From contig NZ_FMCU01000002.1 of assembly GCF_900091525.1 (NCBI RefSeq), forward strand, positions 372,001 to 436,000: 64,000 nt of DNA, in the 5' to 3' direction. Below the pieces are notes generated by a model, which did no database searches, was not told the DNA's origin, and was given only the letters and a program-made list of their open reading frames with translations. How positions within the stretch are numbered: the first letter of the stretch is position 1; each line of letters opens with the position of its first letter. Source of the stretch: Micromonospora matsumotoense (GTDB lineage: Bacteria; Actinomycetota; Actinomycetes; Mycobacteriales; Micromonosporaceae). The position numbers were made by a program, and so were the translations under genes. Of this stretch, positions 42,669-52,430 are shown in pieces.

Positions 42669-43312
42669 TCGCCGAGGACGACCCGCTGCTGCGGGAGGGG
42701 CTGGCCCTGCTGCTGCGGGCGGAGGACCTGGATGTGGTCGCCACGGCGGGCACCCCGGGGGAGTTCCTGACCGCGGTCGACGCGCACGCGCCGGACGTGG
42801 CGATCGTGGACGTGCGGATGCCACCGACGCACACCGACGAGGGCATCGTGGCCGCGGTGGAGGCCCGTCGCCGCCAGCCCGGCCTCGCGGTGCTGGTCCT
42901 CTCGGCCTACGTGGAGCAGGCGTTCGCCACCGACCTGTTCTCGGTCGGCGCGGTCGGGCTCGGCTACCTGTTGAAGGAGCGGGTGGGCCGGGTCGAGGAG
43001 TTCCTCGCCGCGCTGCGCCGGGTCGCCGACGGTGGCAGCGTGATCGACCCGGAGGTGGTGGGGCAGTTGCTGGCCCGCCACCGTCGGCCGGACACGGCCC
43101 TGAGCGAGTTGTCGCCGCGTGAGCGCGAGGTGCTGGGGCTGATGGCCGAGGGGCTCGGCAACACCGCGATCGCCGAGCGGCTGTTCGTCACCGACGGCGC
43201 GGTGCACAAGCACATCCGCAGCATCTTCGCCAAGCTCCAGCTGCCCCCGGACGACCGGGTCGACCGCCGGGTCACCGCGGTGCTGCGCCATCTCGACGGC
43301 GGCCGGGGGTAG
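42656..43312 (+). CDS. LuxR/NarL-family response regulator
   Basis: 218 residues from GTG 42656, translationally coupled to the kinase. Receiver domain: acidic pocket EDD near the start, phosphoacceptor Asp in VAIVDVRMPP, Lys in YLLKERV. C-terminal LuxR HTH: LSPREREVLGLMAEGLGNTAIAERLFVTDGAVHKHIRSIFAKL. The final residues lack the usual KLGL ending and read KLQLPPDDRVDRRVTAVL, a common actinobacterial variant. Probably activates the ABC exporter 110 bases downstream. Confidence 0.94.
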   Translation: MRIVIAEDDPLLREGLALLLRAEDLDVVATAGTPGEFLTAVDAHAPDVAIVDVRMPPTHTDEGIVAAVEARRRQPGLAVLVLSAYVEQAFATDLFSVGAVGLGYLLKERVGRVEEFLAALRRVADGGSVIDPEVVGQLLARHRRPDTALSELSPREREVLGLMAEGLGNTAIAERLFVTDGAVHKHIRSIFAKLQLPPDDRVDRRVTAVLRHLDGGRG

Positions 43313-43423
43313 CGCCTGCGGTACCCCCGGCCGGTAGTCCGCGGGATGGTCCGCGGTCGCTGACCTGCATAGCGTTCCTGGTGCGCGCAGCCCACCCCCG
43401 CTGACACGGAAGAGGCCACCAGG

Positions 43424-44239
43424 ATGCCAGTCCATCCGGCACACCCCATCGACACCGCGTGGCCCGTCGACCCGGTCGGGCCCGTCGCCCCCGCCCGCCC
43501 CGTCGGCACGGCGGTGCGCGTCGCCCGGCTCACCCGGGTCTATCCGGCCGGCCGTACCCCGGTGACGGCGCTGGCCGGGGTCGACGTCGGCTTCGACCGG
43601 GGCACCTTCACCGCGGTGATGGGCCCCTCCGGGTCCGGCAAGAGCACCCTGTTGCAGACCGCCGCCGGGCTCGACCGGCCCACCTCCGGCCGGGTCGTCA
43701 TCGGCGACACCGACCTGTCGGGGCTGTCCGAGACCCGGCTGACCGAGCTACGGCGGACCCGGATCGGGTTCGTCTTCCAGGCGTTCAACCTGATCGGCGC
43801 GCTCACCGTCGAGGAGAACATCGTGCTGCCGCTGCGGCTGGCCGGGGTCCGCCCGGACCGGGCCTGGTTGCGCCGGGTGGTCGCCCGGGTCGGCCTGACC
43901 GACCGGCTGCACCACCGGCCGGCGGCGCTCTCCGGTGGCCAGCAGCAACGGGTGGCGATCGCCCGCGCACTGGCCACCCGGCCCGAGGTGATCTTCTGCG
44001 ACGAGCCCACCGGCGCGCTCGACTCGCACACCGCGGCCCAGGTGCTGACGCTGCTGCGGGCGGTGGTCGACGAACACGGGTTGACCGTGGTGATGGTGAC
44101 CCACGACCCGGTCGCCGCGTCGTACGCCGATCGGGTGCTGGTGCTGGCCGACGGCCGGATGGTCGCCGAACTGCCGCAACTCGGCGCGGCCCGGATCGCC
44201 GAGCACCTGGCGACGCTGGACGGGCGGGCCGTCCGATGA
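43424..44239 (+). CDS. ABC transporter ATP-binding protein, MacB/LolD type
   Basis: 271 residues from ATG 43424. Walker A GPSGSGKST near residue 67, Q-loop GFVFQAFNLIGALTVEENIVLPL, ABC signature LSGGQQQRVAIARAL, Walker B VIFCDEPTGALDS, H-loop MVTHDP. The sequence FNLIGALTVEEN and TGALDS are typical of the MacB/LolD/BceA group, which works by mechanotransmission with FtsX-like permeases. An N-terminal extension of about 30 residues rich in Pro/Val precedes the domain. ATGA overlap with the permease gene; follows a two-component system, suggesting antibiotic or envelope-stress defence. Confidence 0.94.
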   Translation: MPVHPAHPIDTAWPVDPVGPVAPARPVGTAVRVARLTRVYPAGRTPVTALAGVDVGFDRGTFTAVMGPSGSGKSTLLQTAAGLDRPTSGRVVIGDTDLSGLSETRLTELRRTRIGFVFQAFNLIGALTVEENIVLPLRLAGVRPDRAWLRRVVARVGLTDRLHHRPAALSGGQQQRVAIARALATRPEVIFCDEPTGALDSHTAAQVLTLLRAVVDEHGLTVVMVTHDPVAASYADRVLVLADGRMVAELPQLGAARIAEHLATLDGRAVR

Positions 44240-46719
44240 CCGGGCTCGCCGCCCGGCTGCTGCGGCACCGCGCCGGACCGGCCGTCGCCACGCTGCTCGC
44301 CCTGGTCGCCGGGGTGATGATCCTGGTCGCGATGGGCACGCTTGTCGAGTCCGGGCTGCGGTGGCGCCCGGAGCCCCGGCTCTGGGCGGCGGCCGACCTG
44401 GTGGTCGCCCACCGCGCGGTCAGCCACCAGGTGCGGGAGTTCGACGGGGACACCACCACCAGCACCGTCGGCCTTCCCGAGGGGGGCTCGGTGGACGCGG
44501 CACTGGTGCAACGGCTCCGTCGGCTGCCCGGCGTCGCCGCGGTGACCGGCGACGACCGGGTGCCGGTCGGCGTACCCGCAGCCGTCGGGCACGGCTGGGG
44601 CACGTACGCCTTCGCCGGCCGACCGGTCACCACGGGCGGCGCCCCCCGCGCCGACGACGAGGTGGCGGCCGACGCCCGGCTCGGCGTGTCCCCCGGCGAC
44701 CGGATCGACCTGGTCGTCGGCGGGGTCGGCCGGTCCTACCGGGTGAGCGCCACCGTCGACACCGGCACCGCCTCGGTGTTCTTCACCGACGCGCAGGCCG
44801 CCCGGTTGTCCGCCCACCCGGGTCGGGTCGATGCGATCGGCGTGCGGCTGACGCCCGACGCCGACCACGACGCGGTCGCCGACGCGGTCCGCCGGATCGT
44901 CTCGCCCACCGGCGCCACGACCTACGTCGGCGCGGACCGGGGGAAGGCCGAGCAGTCGGCGCACCTGGCCGCCCAGGGCCTGCTGGTCGCCGCCGGTTCG
45001 GCATTCGGCGGGTACGTCGTCCTGTTGATCGTCTTTGTGGTGGCCGGCACGATCGGACTCTCCGTGCGGCACCGCCGCCGGGACCTGGCGCTGCTGCGCG
45101 CGATCGCGGCCACCCCGGGCCAGGTGCGCCGGATGCTGCTCGCCGAGGCCGCCCTGCTCGCCCTGGTCGCCGCCGCGTTCGGCGGGCCGGCCGGTCTGCT
45201 GGCCGCCCGCTGGGTGCACGGTGAGCTGGTCGACCGGGGGTTCGTCCCGGCCGATTTCCCGATGACCGGCGGCCTGCTCGCGGTGCCGGCCGCCGCCGGC
45301 ACGGCGGTGCTGGTGGCGGTGCTCGCCGCCCTGCTCGCCGGGCGTCGGGTCACCGCGATCAGGCCGGTCGAGGCGCTCGGCGAGATCGCTGTCGAACCTC
45401 GGCGTCCCGGCCGGGCACGGCTGGTCGCCGGTGGCCTGACGCTGGCGGGCGCCGGCTTGTCCGGGGCGTTCACGGTCGGCAGCACCGGTTCGACCGGCGC
45501 GCTGGCCGGCGCGACCGGCATGCTCTACCTGTTCGTCGTCGCGGTGGCGCTGCTCGCGCCGTGGATCAACGGGTACGCCGCCCGGCTGCTCACTCCGGTG
45601 CTGCCCCGCCTCTGGGGAGTCAGCGGTCACCTGGCCGCGGCCAACCTGCGGGCCAACGCGCAGGGCACGGCGACGGTGCTGACCGCCCTGGTGCTGTCGG
45701 TCGGGCTCGGCGGCTCGGTCTGGTTCCTGCAGACCAACCTGGAGCGGCAGACCGTGGCCCAGAGCGGTGCGGGGACGCGCGCCGAGCGGGTGCTGACCGC
45801 GCCGGGCGGGCTGCCCGCCGACGCCGCCGGCCAGGTCCGCGAGCTGCCCGGGGTGCGGGCCGCCACCGGGGTACGCCGTACCCAGGTGGTGGTGCGGTCC
45901 ATCGACGGGATCGCGCCGGTCGACGCGCAGGCGGTCGACCCGGTCGGCCTCGCCGACACTCTGGACCTCGACGTGCGCGAGGGCGACCTGGCCGACCTGG
46001 TCGTGGGCACCGTCGCGCTGTCCGCGACCCAGGCGTCCGCATCCGGGTGGCAGGTCGGCGACCGGGCTGACCTCTGGCTGGGCGACGGCACCCCGGTCAC
46101 CCTGCGGGTCGTCGCGATCTACGGGCGGGGCCTCGGCTTCGGCGACGTCACGCTGGCCACCGGGACGGTCACCGGGCACACCGCCGAGGTCACCGCCGAC
46201 GAGATCCTGGTCCGGGCCGGCCCGGACGCCGACGCCGCGCTGGCCGCCTGGTCGGCCGGGCACCCGGGCGGTCAGGTGCGCGACGCGGCCACCCGTACCC
46301 GGCTGATCGGCACCGACCTGGCCCTCGGCGCCTGGCTGAACCGGCTGCTGATCGGCGTGCTGGTGGGCTATGCGGCGCTGGCCGCGGCCACCACGATGAT
46401 GCTGGCGGCGCTGGCCCGCCGCCGCGAGCTGGCGCTGTTGCGGCTGGTCGGGGTCACCCGGCGGCAGGTCCGGCGGATGGTCCACGCCGAGCAGGCCGGG
46501 CTGCTCGGCAGCGCGGTGCTGATCGGCGCGACGATCGCGGCGCTGACCCTGGGTGCGATCGTCGGCGCGCTGACCGGCAGCCCGCTCCCGTACGTGCCGC
46601 CGCTGGGCGCGGTGGCGGTGCTCGGCGGCGCGACCCTGCTGGCGATGGCGACCACGGTGTGGCCGATCCGCCGGCTGCTCCGGGTTCCGCCGATCGACCA
46701 CATCGGCCTGAAGGAGTAG
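44236..46719 (+). CDS. ABC transporter permease with two FtsX domains
   Basis: 827 residues from ATG 44236 (ATGA overlap). Layout: one N-terminal helix, a large extracytoplasmic MacB-PCD-like domain (about 60-240), three helices of FtsX domain 1 (about 255-370, with RHRRRDLALLRAIAATPGQVRRMLLAEA), a second helix cluster, another periplasmic domain (about 500-690), and FtsX domain 2 at the C-terminus (LAALARRRELALLRLVGVTRRQVRRMVHAEQ, ending PIRRLLRVPPIDHIGLKE). This ten-helix form is standard for Gram-positive efflux/defence exporters. Partner of the ATPase directly upstream. Confidence 0.93.
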   Translation: MTGLAARLLRHRAGPAVATLLALVAGVMILVAMGTLVESGLRWRPEPRLWAAADLVVAHRAVSHQVREFDGDTTTSTVGLPEGGSVDAALVQRLRRLPGVAAVTGDDRVPVGVPAAVGHGWGTYAFAGRPVTTGGAPRADDEVAADARLGVSPGDRIDLVVGGVGRSYRVSATVDTGTASVFFTDAQAARLSAHPGRVDAIGVRLTPDADHDAVADAVRRIVSPTGATTYVGADRGKAEQSAHLAAQGLLVAAGSAFGGYVVLLIVFVVAGTIGLSVRHRRRDLALLRAIAATPGQVRRMLLAEAALLALVAAAFGGPAGLLAARWVHGELVDRGFVPADFPMTGGLLAVPAAAGTAVLVAVLAALLAGRRVTAIRPVEALGEIAVEPRRPGRARLVAGGLTLAGAGLSGAFTVGSTGSTGALAGATGMLYLFVVAVALLAPWINGYAARLLTPVLPRLWGVSGHLAAANLRANAQGTATVLTALVLSVGLGGSVWFLQTNLERQTVAQSGAGTRAERVLTAPGGLPADAAGQVRELPGVRAATGVRRTQVVVRSIDGIAPVDAQAVDPVGLADTLDLDVREGDLADLVVGTVALSATQASASGWQVGDRADLWLGDGTPVTLRVVAIYGRGLGFGDVTLATGTVTGHTAEVTADEILVRAGPDADAALAAWSAGHPGGQVRDAATRTRLIGTDLALGAWLNRLLIGVLVGYAALAAATTMMLAALARRRELALLRLVGVTRRQVRRMVHAEQAGLLGSAVLIGATIAALTLGAIVGALTGSPLPYVPPLGAVAVLGGATLLAMATTVWPIRRLLRVPPIDHIGLKE

Positions 46720-46733
46720 CGGCGGGGAACCCC

Positions 46734-46762
46734 TCCGGCCGGCACCCGGGGTGCCGGCCGGA
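46734..46762. terminator. Terminator hairpin after ABC exporter
   Basis: Perfect 14-base arms TCCGGCCGGCACCC / GGGTGCCGGCCGGA around one G, 15 bases after the permease stop codon. Its inner 19 bases recur at 63679-63697. Confidence 0.7.
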
Positions 46763-46847
46763 GCCGTCGGCGTGCCGTGCGGGCGCTCTCGGCGTGCCGA
46801 ACCCGACGGCGGCGGGTTCTGTCGGGGGTGCCGCCTAGGCTGGCCGG

Positions 46848-47942
46848 ATGATCGACCGGCGGCAGGTGCTGCACTTCCGCGTGCAGGCGCATCAGCTCGA
46901 CCGGCCCGGGGGCACGCTCGCCGACACCGCGATCCTCGACATCGGGGCGCAGGACACCGGCCCCGACGGCGGCCGGTGGGCGCTGGCCGTGCGCGGGGTC
47001 GAGGTGCCGGCACCGTCCCTGGCGGACCTGGTCCTGCTCTGGACCGTGCGGGGTGCGCCGCACCTCTACCGACGCGCCGACGTGGGCGAGGTGGCGGCGG
47101 CGGTCGCGCCGTACTCCGACGCCGACGCGGGCAAACGTATCTATGACGCCGCCAAGCCGTTGAAGGCGGCCGGCATCGGAAACCTGGCCGCCCTCGACGA
47201 GGTGGCCGCGCGGCTGCGGGACGTCGTCACCACGCCGACGGTCAAGGGGGACGTCTCCGGTCGGTTGGCCGAGCTGCTGCCCCAGCCCTACCTCCGGTTC
47301 TGCCGCCCCTGCGCCGCCACCCACCTCTACGAGATGCCGTTCCGGCTGGCGGCCGTGCGGGCCGGGCTGGAGCTGCGCCCGGACACCTCGCCACCGGTCC
47401 TGCACCGCATCCCGGGATTCACCAGGGCCGCCACGTCGGGTGACCGGTTCGACCTGATCCGCGCCTACCTGCGGCTGCTCGGCCCGGCCACCCCCCAGCA
47501 GGTGGCCGACTATCTCGACGCCGCGGTCAGGGACGTGAAGGCCCGCTGGCCCGAGGACGTGACCGAGGTACGGGTCGACGGGGAGGCCCGCTCGGTGCTG
47601 GCCGCCGACGCGCCGGCACTCGTCTCCTGCGACGACACCACGGCCGTCCGCCTGCTCGGCCCGTACGACCTGTTCCTCCAGGCCAGGGACCGGGCGACCC
47701 TGGTGCCGGACGCGGCCCACGCCAAGGAGTTGTGGCCGGTGCTGGGCCGCCCCGGCGCCGTCCTGGCCGGCGGCGAGCTGGTCGGCACCTGGCGTCCCCG
47801 CAAGTCCGGCCGGACGATGAAGCTCGCCGTCCGGCCGTGGCGCAGGCTGTCCGCCGCCACCCGCGACAGCATCGTCGCGCAGGCGCAACGCCTCGGCGCG
47901 CACCGGGGCGTCTCCCGCGTCGACGTCGACGTCGCCGGATGA
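46848..47942 (+). CDS. Winged-helix DNA-binding protein, AlkZ-like (HTH_42 family)
   Basis: 364 residues from ATG 46848. The protein has the layout of the winged-helix family that includes the DNA glycosylase AlkZ (YcaQ): an N-terminal RQVLHFRVQAHQLD helix, LVLLWTVRGAPHLYRRADVGEVAAAV, tandem winged helices, LRAYLRLLGPATPQQVADYLD, and a C-terminal beta-rich LLGPYDLFLQARDRATLVPDAAHAKELWPVLGRPGAVLAGGELVGTWRPRKSG block. RVQAHQL may correspond to the QxQ catalytic pair in AlkZ, but the spacing differs (Q-A-H-Q), so glycosylase activity is unproven. Confidence 0.82.
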   Translation: MIDRRQVLHFRVQAHQLDRPGGTLADTAILDIGAQDTGPDGGRWALAVRGVEVPAPSLADLVLLWTVRGAPHLYRRADVGEVAAAVAPYSDADAGKRIYDAAKPLKAAGIGNLAALDEVAARLRDVVTTPTVKGDVSGRLAELLPQPYLRFCRPCAATHLYEMPFRLAAVRAGLELRPDTSPPVLHRIPGFTRAATSGDRFDLIRAYLRLLGPATPQQVADYLDAAVRDVKARWPEDVTEVRVDGEARSVLAADAPALVSCDDTTAVRLLGPYDLFLQARDRATLVPDAAHAKELWPVLGRPGAVLAGGELVGTWRPRKSGRTMKLAVRPWRRLSAATRDSIVAQAQRLGAHRGVSRVDVDVAG

Positions 47943-47988
47943 CCCCGGCGGCTTGACACCGGTCCGCCGTGGTGGGGGAGGATGAGGT

Positions 47989-48585
47989 GTGCGGGTACCG
48001 CTCTCCACGCCACCGACCATTCCCGCCGGGGCCCTCGCCGCCGGCCCGCAGCCGATCCTCTCCGCGCCGGGTGGCCTGGTCCTGCGCCCCTGGGAGCCAG
48101 CCGACGCGGCGGTGTTCCTGGCCGCCTACCAGGATCCGGAGATCCGGCACTGGCACAGCCGTCATCCTGCCTCCGAAAGTCAGGTCCGGGAGTGGTTCGT
48201 GGAATACCACCAGGCCTGGGCGCGGGAGACCGGTGCCAGCTGGGCGGTGACCCGGGGCGGCGGTGAGGTGCGCGGCCGGATCGCCCTGACCAGCATGGAT
48301 CTCGACGACGGCGTCGCCGGATGTGCGTACTGGGTGCTTCCCGCCGCCCGGCGGGCGGGGGTGGCCTCCCGGGCGTTGACGGCGCTGGGCGACTGGGCGC
48401 TGGACGGGGCGGGCTTCCACCGTCTGCACCTGGATCACTCGACCCGCAATGCCGCGTCCTGTCGGACCGCGCTGCGGGCCGGGTTCCTTCTGGAGGGCAC
48501 CAAGCGCAGCGACGCCGTCCATCGCGACGGCCGGCACGACATGCATCTGCACGCCCGCATCCGGGGCGATCGACCACCCCTCTGA
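47989..48585 (+). CDS. GNAT N-acetyltransferase, RimJ/RimL type
   Basis: 198 residues from GTG 47989, with GGGGGAGGATGAG upstream. Typical layout: LVLRPWEPADAAVFLAAYQDPEIRHWH, then WAVTRGGGEVRGRIALTSMDL, YWVLPAARRAGVASRALTALGDWAL (acetyl-CoA loop Q/RxxGxA form), RLHLDHSTRNAASCRTALRAGF (N-A-S helix), FLLEGTKRSDAVHRDGRHDMHLHARI. Such enzymes acetylate N-termini or small amines; substrate not deducible. Confidence 0.9.
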   Translation: MRVPLSTPPTIPAGALAAGPQPILSAPGGLVLRPWEPADAAVFLAAYQDPEIRHWHSRHPASESQVREWFVEYHQAWARETGASWAVTRGGGEVRGRIALTSMDLDDGVAGCAYWVLPAARRAGVASRALTALGDWALDGAGFHRLHLDHSTRNAASCRTALRAGFLLEGTKRSDAVHRDGRHDMHLHARIRGDRPPL

Positions 48586-48953
48586 CAGTCGCCGGGGCGG
48601 TACCCCCCGGCTGGTCACCGCCGGCCGGGCGGGGTGTCGGGGCCACGGCCGGACGTAGCCCGGTCCCGGTCGACGCCGCGGTCCCGCTGACTGCCCGGCG
48701 GACCTCGGTGAGCCTGGTCCGGCCGAGCCGCGCGACGGCATGGTCTCTTCTGCGCTCCGCATCCTCGGTCACGGCATCGCCGCCCCACAGGGGAGGATCT
48801 ACACTGCCGTCGCCGTCGCCGCTTCGACTTTACGGATGATGTCTGTCGACAGGGGACCCGTCATAGCGTGTGCTTCCCGGGACAGCCCGGCGTGGCCCAC
48901 GAACGCCACGCCATCCGGCCCGTTCCCCGACCTCGTGAAGTGAGGCCCCCTCG
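48586..48953. other. Intergenic region upstream of the metalloprotease
   Basis: 368 bases with no credible gene. It becomes less GC-rich towards the end (48780-48860). A TACACT hexamer at 48800-48805 could be a -10 element, but no convincing -35 partner was found. Confidence 0.5.
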
Positions 48954-51900
48954 ATGACGGTTCCACCCCCCGATTCCGCCGGTCCAGGCCGTCGGCGGCT
49001 GGCCGGCCTGCTCGCCGCGGTGCTGGTCGCCACCGCGCTGCCGTTGACCGGCGGCGCTGCGGCGGTCGCCGCGCCGGCCGACGCCGGCCCGTGGCGGCAG
49101 CTACCCGGCGAGTTGTCGACGAACGCCCGCGACGGGCGGGTGCCCGACATCCGCGCCGAGCGGTTCGCCGCGTACACCCTCGACCGGGCCAGCCTGGCGG
49201 ACACCCTCGCCGACGTGCCGGCCGAGCGGGCCGGCGCGGCCCGGCGGGGGCAGTCGGCGTTGACCGTCGCGCTGCCCACCCCGACCGGGCGGTTCCAGCG
49301 GTTCGCGCTTGTCGACTCGCCGGTGATGGAGCCGGGGCTCGCCGCCCGGCACCCCGAGATCAGCACGTACGTCGGCCGGGGGCTGGACGACCCGACCGCG
49401 ACCATCCGGGCCGACCTGACCCCGTTGGGCTTCCACGCCTCGATCCGGTCGACCGGCGGCAGCTGGTATCTCGACCCGTACTACCACGGCGACCAGAGCG
49501 TCTACGCCAGCTACTTCGCCCGGGACCTGCTCGACACCGACCCGGCCCTCGTGGAGCGGGAGGACGTCGCGGCGGCGGCCGAGGCGCTGACGCCGGAGGC
49601 GGCCGGGGACGAACCGGCGGGTCCGCCGGTCACCCTGCGCACCTACCGGCTGGCCCTGGTCACCGACCCCTCGTACGCCACCTTCTTCGGCGCGGAGAAC
49701 GTCACCGCGGCCAAGGTGACCCTGATCAACCGGGTCACCCAGATCTATGAGGACGAGACGGCGATCCGGTTGGTGCTGGTCAACGACACCGACAAGACCA
49801 ACCTGAACACCGCCGCCCTGGCCACCGAGGCGAACGGGCCCTGTGGCGCGGCGGCCTGCTACACCCCGGCGCAGATCTCGTCGTGCACCAGCTCGCTGCT
49901 CAACCGCAACCGGATCGTGCTGGGTCAGCTCGTCGGCGCGGGCAACTACGACGTCGGGCACATCGGGCTGGGCCTGCCCGGTGGCGGGGTGGCCGGTCTC
50001 GGCGTGGTCGGGCTGGACGGCAAGGCCCGGGGCTGCACCGGCCTGCCGACGCCGGTCGGCGACTTCTACGCGGTCGACTACGTCGCGCACGAGGTCGGGC
50101 ACCAGTTCGCCGGCAACCACACGTTCAACGGCACCCAGTACAACTGCTCCGGCAGCAACCGCAGCGCGGCCAACTCGTACGAGCCGGGCAGCGGATCGTC
50201 GATCATGGCGTACGCCGGCATCTGCCAGCAGGACAACCTCCAGCCGCACAGCGACCCGTACTGGTCGCAGCGCAGCTACACCGAGATCAGCACGTTCGTC
50301 ACCGGCACCCGGGCGGCGCTCAACGAGGTGCAGACCGTCTCGCTGTCCGGTTTCGACACCGACGGTGACTCGTTCACCATCAGCTACGCGGGGCAGTCCT
50401 CCGGGCCGGTCGTCCGGGGCGGCAACTACACCGCGGCCGGGATCAAGGCGGCCATCGAGGCGATCACCGGCTGGCCGGCCGGGGCCACCGTCAGCGTGAC
50501 GGCCTTCGGCGGGCTCGGCGCGCCGAACGACACCGGCTTCCAGGTCACCTTCGGCGGCGGCCCGCTGGCCGGGGTCGACGTGTCGTCGCTCGGGCTCACC
50601 GACACCGTGGGGATGACCGGCTTCGTCGGCGAGACCGCCCGGGGCGGCGCGGCGGGCAACGGCGGCTTCGCGACCGCGCAGACCGGCAACCGGGCCCCGG
50701 TGGTCACCGTGCCGGCACCGGCGCACACCATTCCGGCGCGGACCCCGTTCGCGCTGACCGGTGGCGCGACCGACGCCGACGGCGACACCGTGAGCTACCT
50801 GTGGGAGCAGAACGACCGGGGCGGCAGCACCGGCACCGCGCTGGTCAACAACACCAAGACCAACGGGCCGCTGTTCCGGCAGTTCGGTGAGGCGGCGGCG
50901 GTCAGCCCGACCGACACGTTGGAGTACCACTCGCCGGGCGAGAACGCGGTGACCACCGACCCCACCCGGCACTTCCCCAACCTGACCCAGATCGCCGCGA
51001 ACAACACCAACGCCGCCACCGGGGCCTGCCCGGCCGCGCCGGCACCACCGGCCACCGGCGGAGCGAGCAACGTGCCGGCCGCGACGGTGGACTGCTACTC
51101 GGAGTTCCTGCCCACCGCCGACTGGGTCGGTGCCACCTTCGACCGGACCCTGCACTTCCGGCTCACCGGCCGGGACCACCACCCCGGTGGCGGCGGCATC
51201 GGCAGCGCCGACGTGGCGCTGACGGTCGCCCCGGCGGCCGGACCGTTCCTGGTCACCTCGCAGGCGACGCCGACGGCCCTCCTGGGCGGCGGCACCACCC
51301 CGGTCACCTGGGACGTGGCCGGCACGGACACCGCGCCGATCAACGTGAGCGAGGTGCGGATCTCGCTGTCCACCGACGGCGGGTCGACCTTCCCGTACGT
51401 GCTGGCCGAGCGCGTCCCGAACACCGGTGCGGCGACGGTGACCTTGCCGAACGTGGACACCGCCCGGGGCCGGCTGAAGATCGAGGCGGTCGGCAACGTC
51501 TTCTTCGACCTGAGCGACGCCGACCTCGCCATCACCCAGGTACGCGCGGCCACGGTCACCTACACCGGTGACGCCCTGGCCTCCCCGGTGGACGACGCCG
51601 ACTCGACCGGCGTGCTGCTGCGGGCCACCGTCCTTGGTGGTGGCGGTGACGTCCGCAACGCCACGGTGACCTTCACCGAGGGCGGTGAGACCCTCTGCAC
51701 GGCGGTCGCGACGCCGTTCGGCGCGGCGGCGGACGACGGCTCGGCCAGTTGCCGCGCCGTGCTGCCGCACGGCGCGCACCCGGTCACCGCCACGCTGTCG
51801 GGGGCGTACACCGGCAGTGCGACGGCCACCGTCACGGTGGCCGGCGGGTACGGCCGGTCGGTCGCCGGCTCGGGCTACCTCAGGGGCGGGGCCACCGCCG

Positions 51901-52319
51901 GTGGTTACCCGCTCGACGATGACCGGCGCATCGAGGTGACCCTGGACGGCCGGATCAACAACGGCAAGAAGTTGGTCGGCAGCGCGAAGGTCGGCTACAA
52001 GTCGGCAGGCAAACGGTACAAGTTCCAGAGCACGGCGCTGGAGTCGTTCGGCGTCGCCACGGGGGCCGGGGAACCGGTCGCCGACCTGCGCTACCAGGTC
52101 ACCCTGTACGACATCTCCACCGCGCAGGACCCGGTCGCGGTGGCGACCGGGCTGACCATGCGGGTGACCGCCACCGACCGGGGCGAGCCGGGCCGGCGGG
52201 ACGGGCTCGGGATCACCGTCTGGGACGGTGACCGGTTGCTGTTCTCGTCGGACTGGGCCGGGTCGACGACCCGGGAGAGCACCCTGACCGCCTCCGGCGG
52301 CAACCTCACCATCGGCTGA
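48954..52319 (+). CDS. Secreted zinc metalloprotease, reprolysin-like, with beta-sandwich C-terminus
   Basis: 1121 residues from ATG 48954, with GTGAGG upstream. Signal peptide: RRRLAGLLAAVLVATALPLTGGAAAVAAPADA. A propeptide-like region (to about 215) precedes the catalytic domain, with FYAVDYVAHEVGHQFAGNHTFNG near residue 370-390: HEVGHQFAGNH is the HExxHxxGxxH metzincin zinc site. It continues with SYEPGSGSSIMAYAGIC, a Met-turn (IMAYAG). The C-terminal half has Ig/cadherin-like modules (LTGGATDADGDTVSYLWEQ), a Big_3-like repeat, and an end domain (RIEVTLDGRINNGKKLVGSAKVGYKSAG). It should degrade extracellular protein. Confidence 0.9.
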   Translation: MTVPPPDSAGPGRRRLAGLLAAVLVATALPLTGGAAAVAAPADAGPWRQLPGELSTNARDGRVPDIRAERFAAYTLDRASLADTLADVPAERAGAARRGQSALTVALPTPTGRFQRFALVDSPVMEPGLAARHPEISTYVGRGLDDPTATIRADLTPLGFHASIRSTGGSWYLDPYYHGDQSVYASYFARDLLDTDPALVEREDVAAAAEALTPEAAGDEPAGPPVTLRTYRLALVTDPSYATFFGAENVTAAKVTLINRVTQIYEDETAIRLVLVNDTDKTNLNTAALATEANGPCGAAACYTPAQISSCTSSLLNRNRIVLGQLVGAGNYDVGHIGLGLPGGGVAGLGVVGLDGKARGCTGLPTPVGDFYAVDYVAHEVGHQFAGNHTFNGTQYNCSGSNRSAANSYEPGSGSSIMAYAGICQQDNLQPHSDPYWSQRSYTEISTFVTGTRAALNEVQTVSLSGFDTDGDSFTISYAGQSSGPVVRGGNYTAAGIKAAIEAITGWPAGATVSVTAFGGLGAPNDTGFQVTFGGGPLAGVDVSSLGLTDTVGMTGFVGETARGGAAGNGGFATAQTGNRAPVVTVPAPAHTIPARTPFALTGGATDADGDTVSYLWEQNDRGGSTGTALVNNTKTNGPLFRQFGEAAAVSPTDTLEYHSPGENAVTTDPTRHFPNLTQIAANNTNAATGACPAAPAPPATGGASNVPAATVDCYSEFLPTADWVGATFDRTLHFRLTGRDHHPGGGGIGSADVALTVAPAAGPFLVTSQATPTALLGGGTTPVTWDVAGTDTAPINVSEVRISLSTDGGSTFPYVLAERVPNTGAATVTLPNVDTARGRLKIEAVGNVFFDLSDADLAITQVRAATVTYTGDALASPVDDADSTGVLLRATVLGGGGDVRNATVTFTEGGETLCTAVATPFGAAADDGSASCRAVLPHGAHPVTATLSGAYTGSATATVTVAGGYGRSVAGSGYLRGGATAGGYPLDDDRRIEVTLDGRINNGKKLVGSAKVGYKSAGKRYKFQSTALESFGVATGAGEPVADLRYQVTLYDISTAQDPVAVATGLTMRVTATDRGEPGRRDGLGITVWDGDRLLFSSDWAGSTTRESTLTASGGNLTIG

Positions 52320-52337
52320 CCAGGCCGACCGCGACAC

Positions 52338-52378
52338 CCGACGTCCTCCTCCGCCCACCCGGCGGGGGAGGACGTCGG
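52338..52378. terminator. Terminator hairpin after metalloprotease gene
   Basis: Near-perfect 18-base arms (CCGACGTCCTCCTCCGCC with GGCGGGGGAGGACGTCGG, one G-T pair) around a short loop, 18 bases beyond the stop codon. Confidence 0.85.
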
Positions 52379-52430
52379 CTTCGCGCCGGGCGGTGGGTGG
52401 GGCGCGACGGGCACCCGGCACGATGCAGGG

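Noticed and set aside
43540..47013. 1157-residue minus-strand frame opposite the ABC exporter
   Set aside because: No domain content; spans a terminator hairpin; the plus strand has full ABC motifs.
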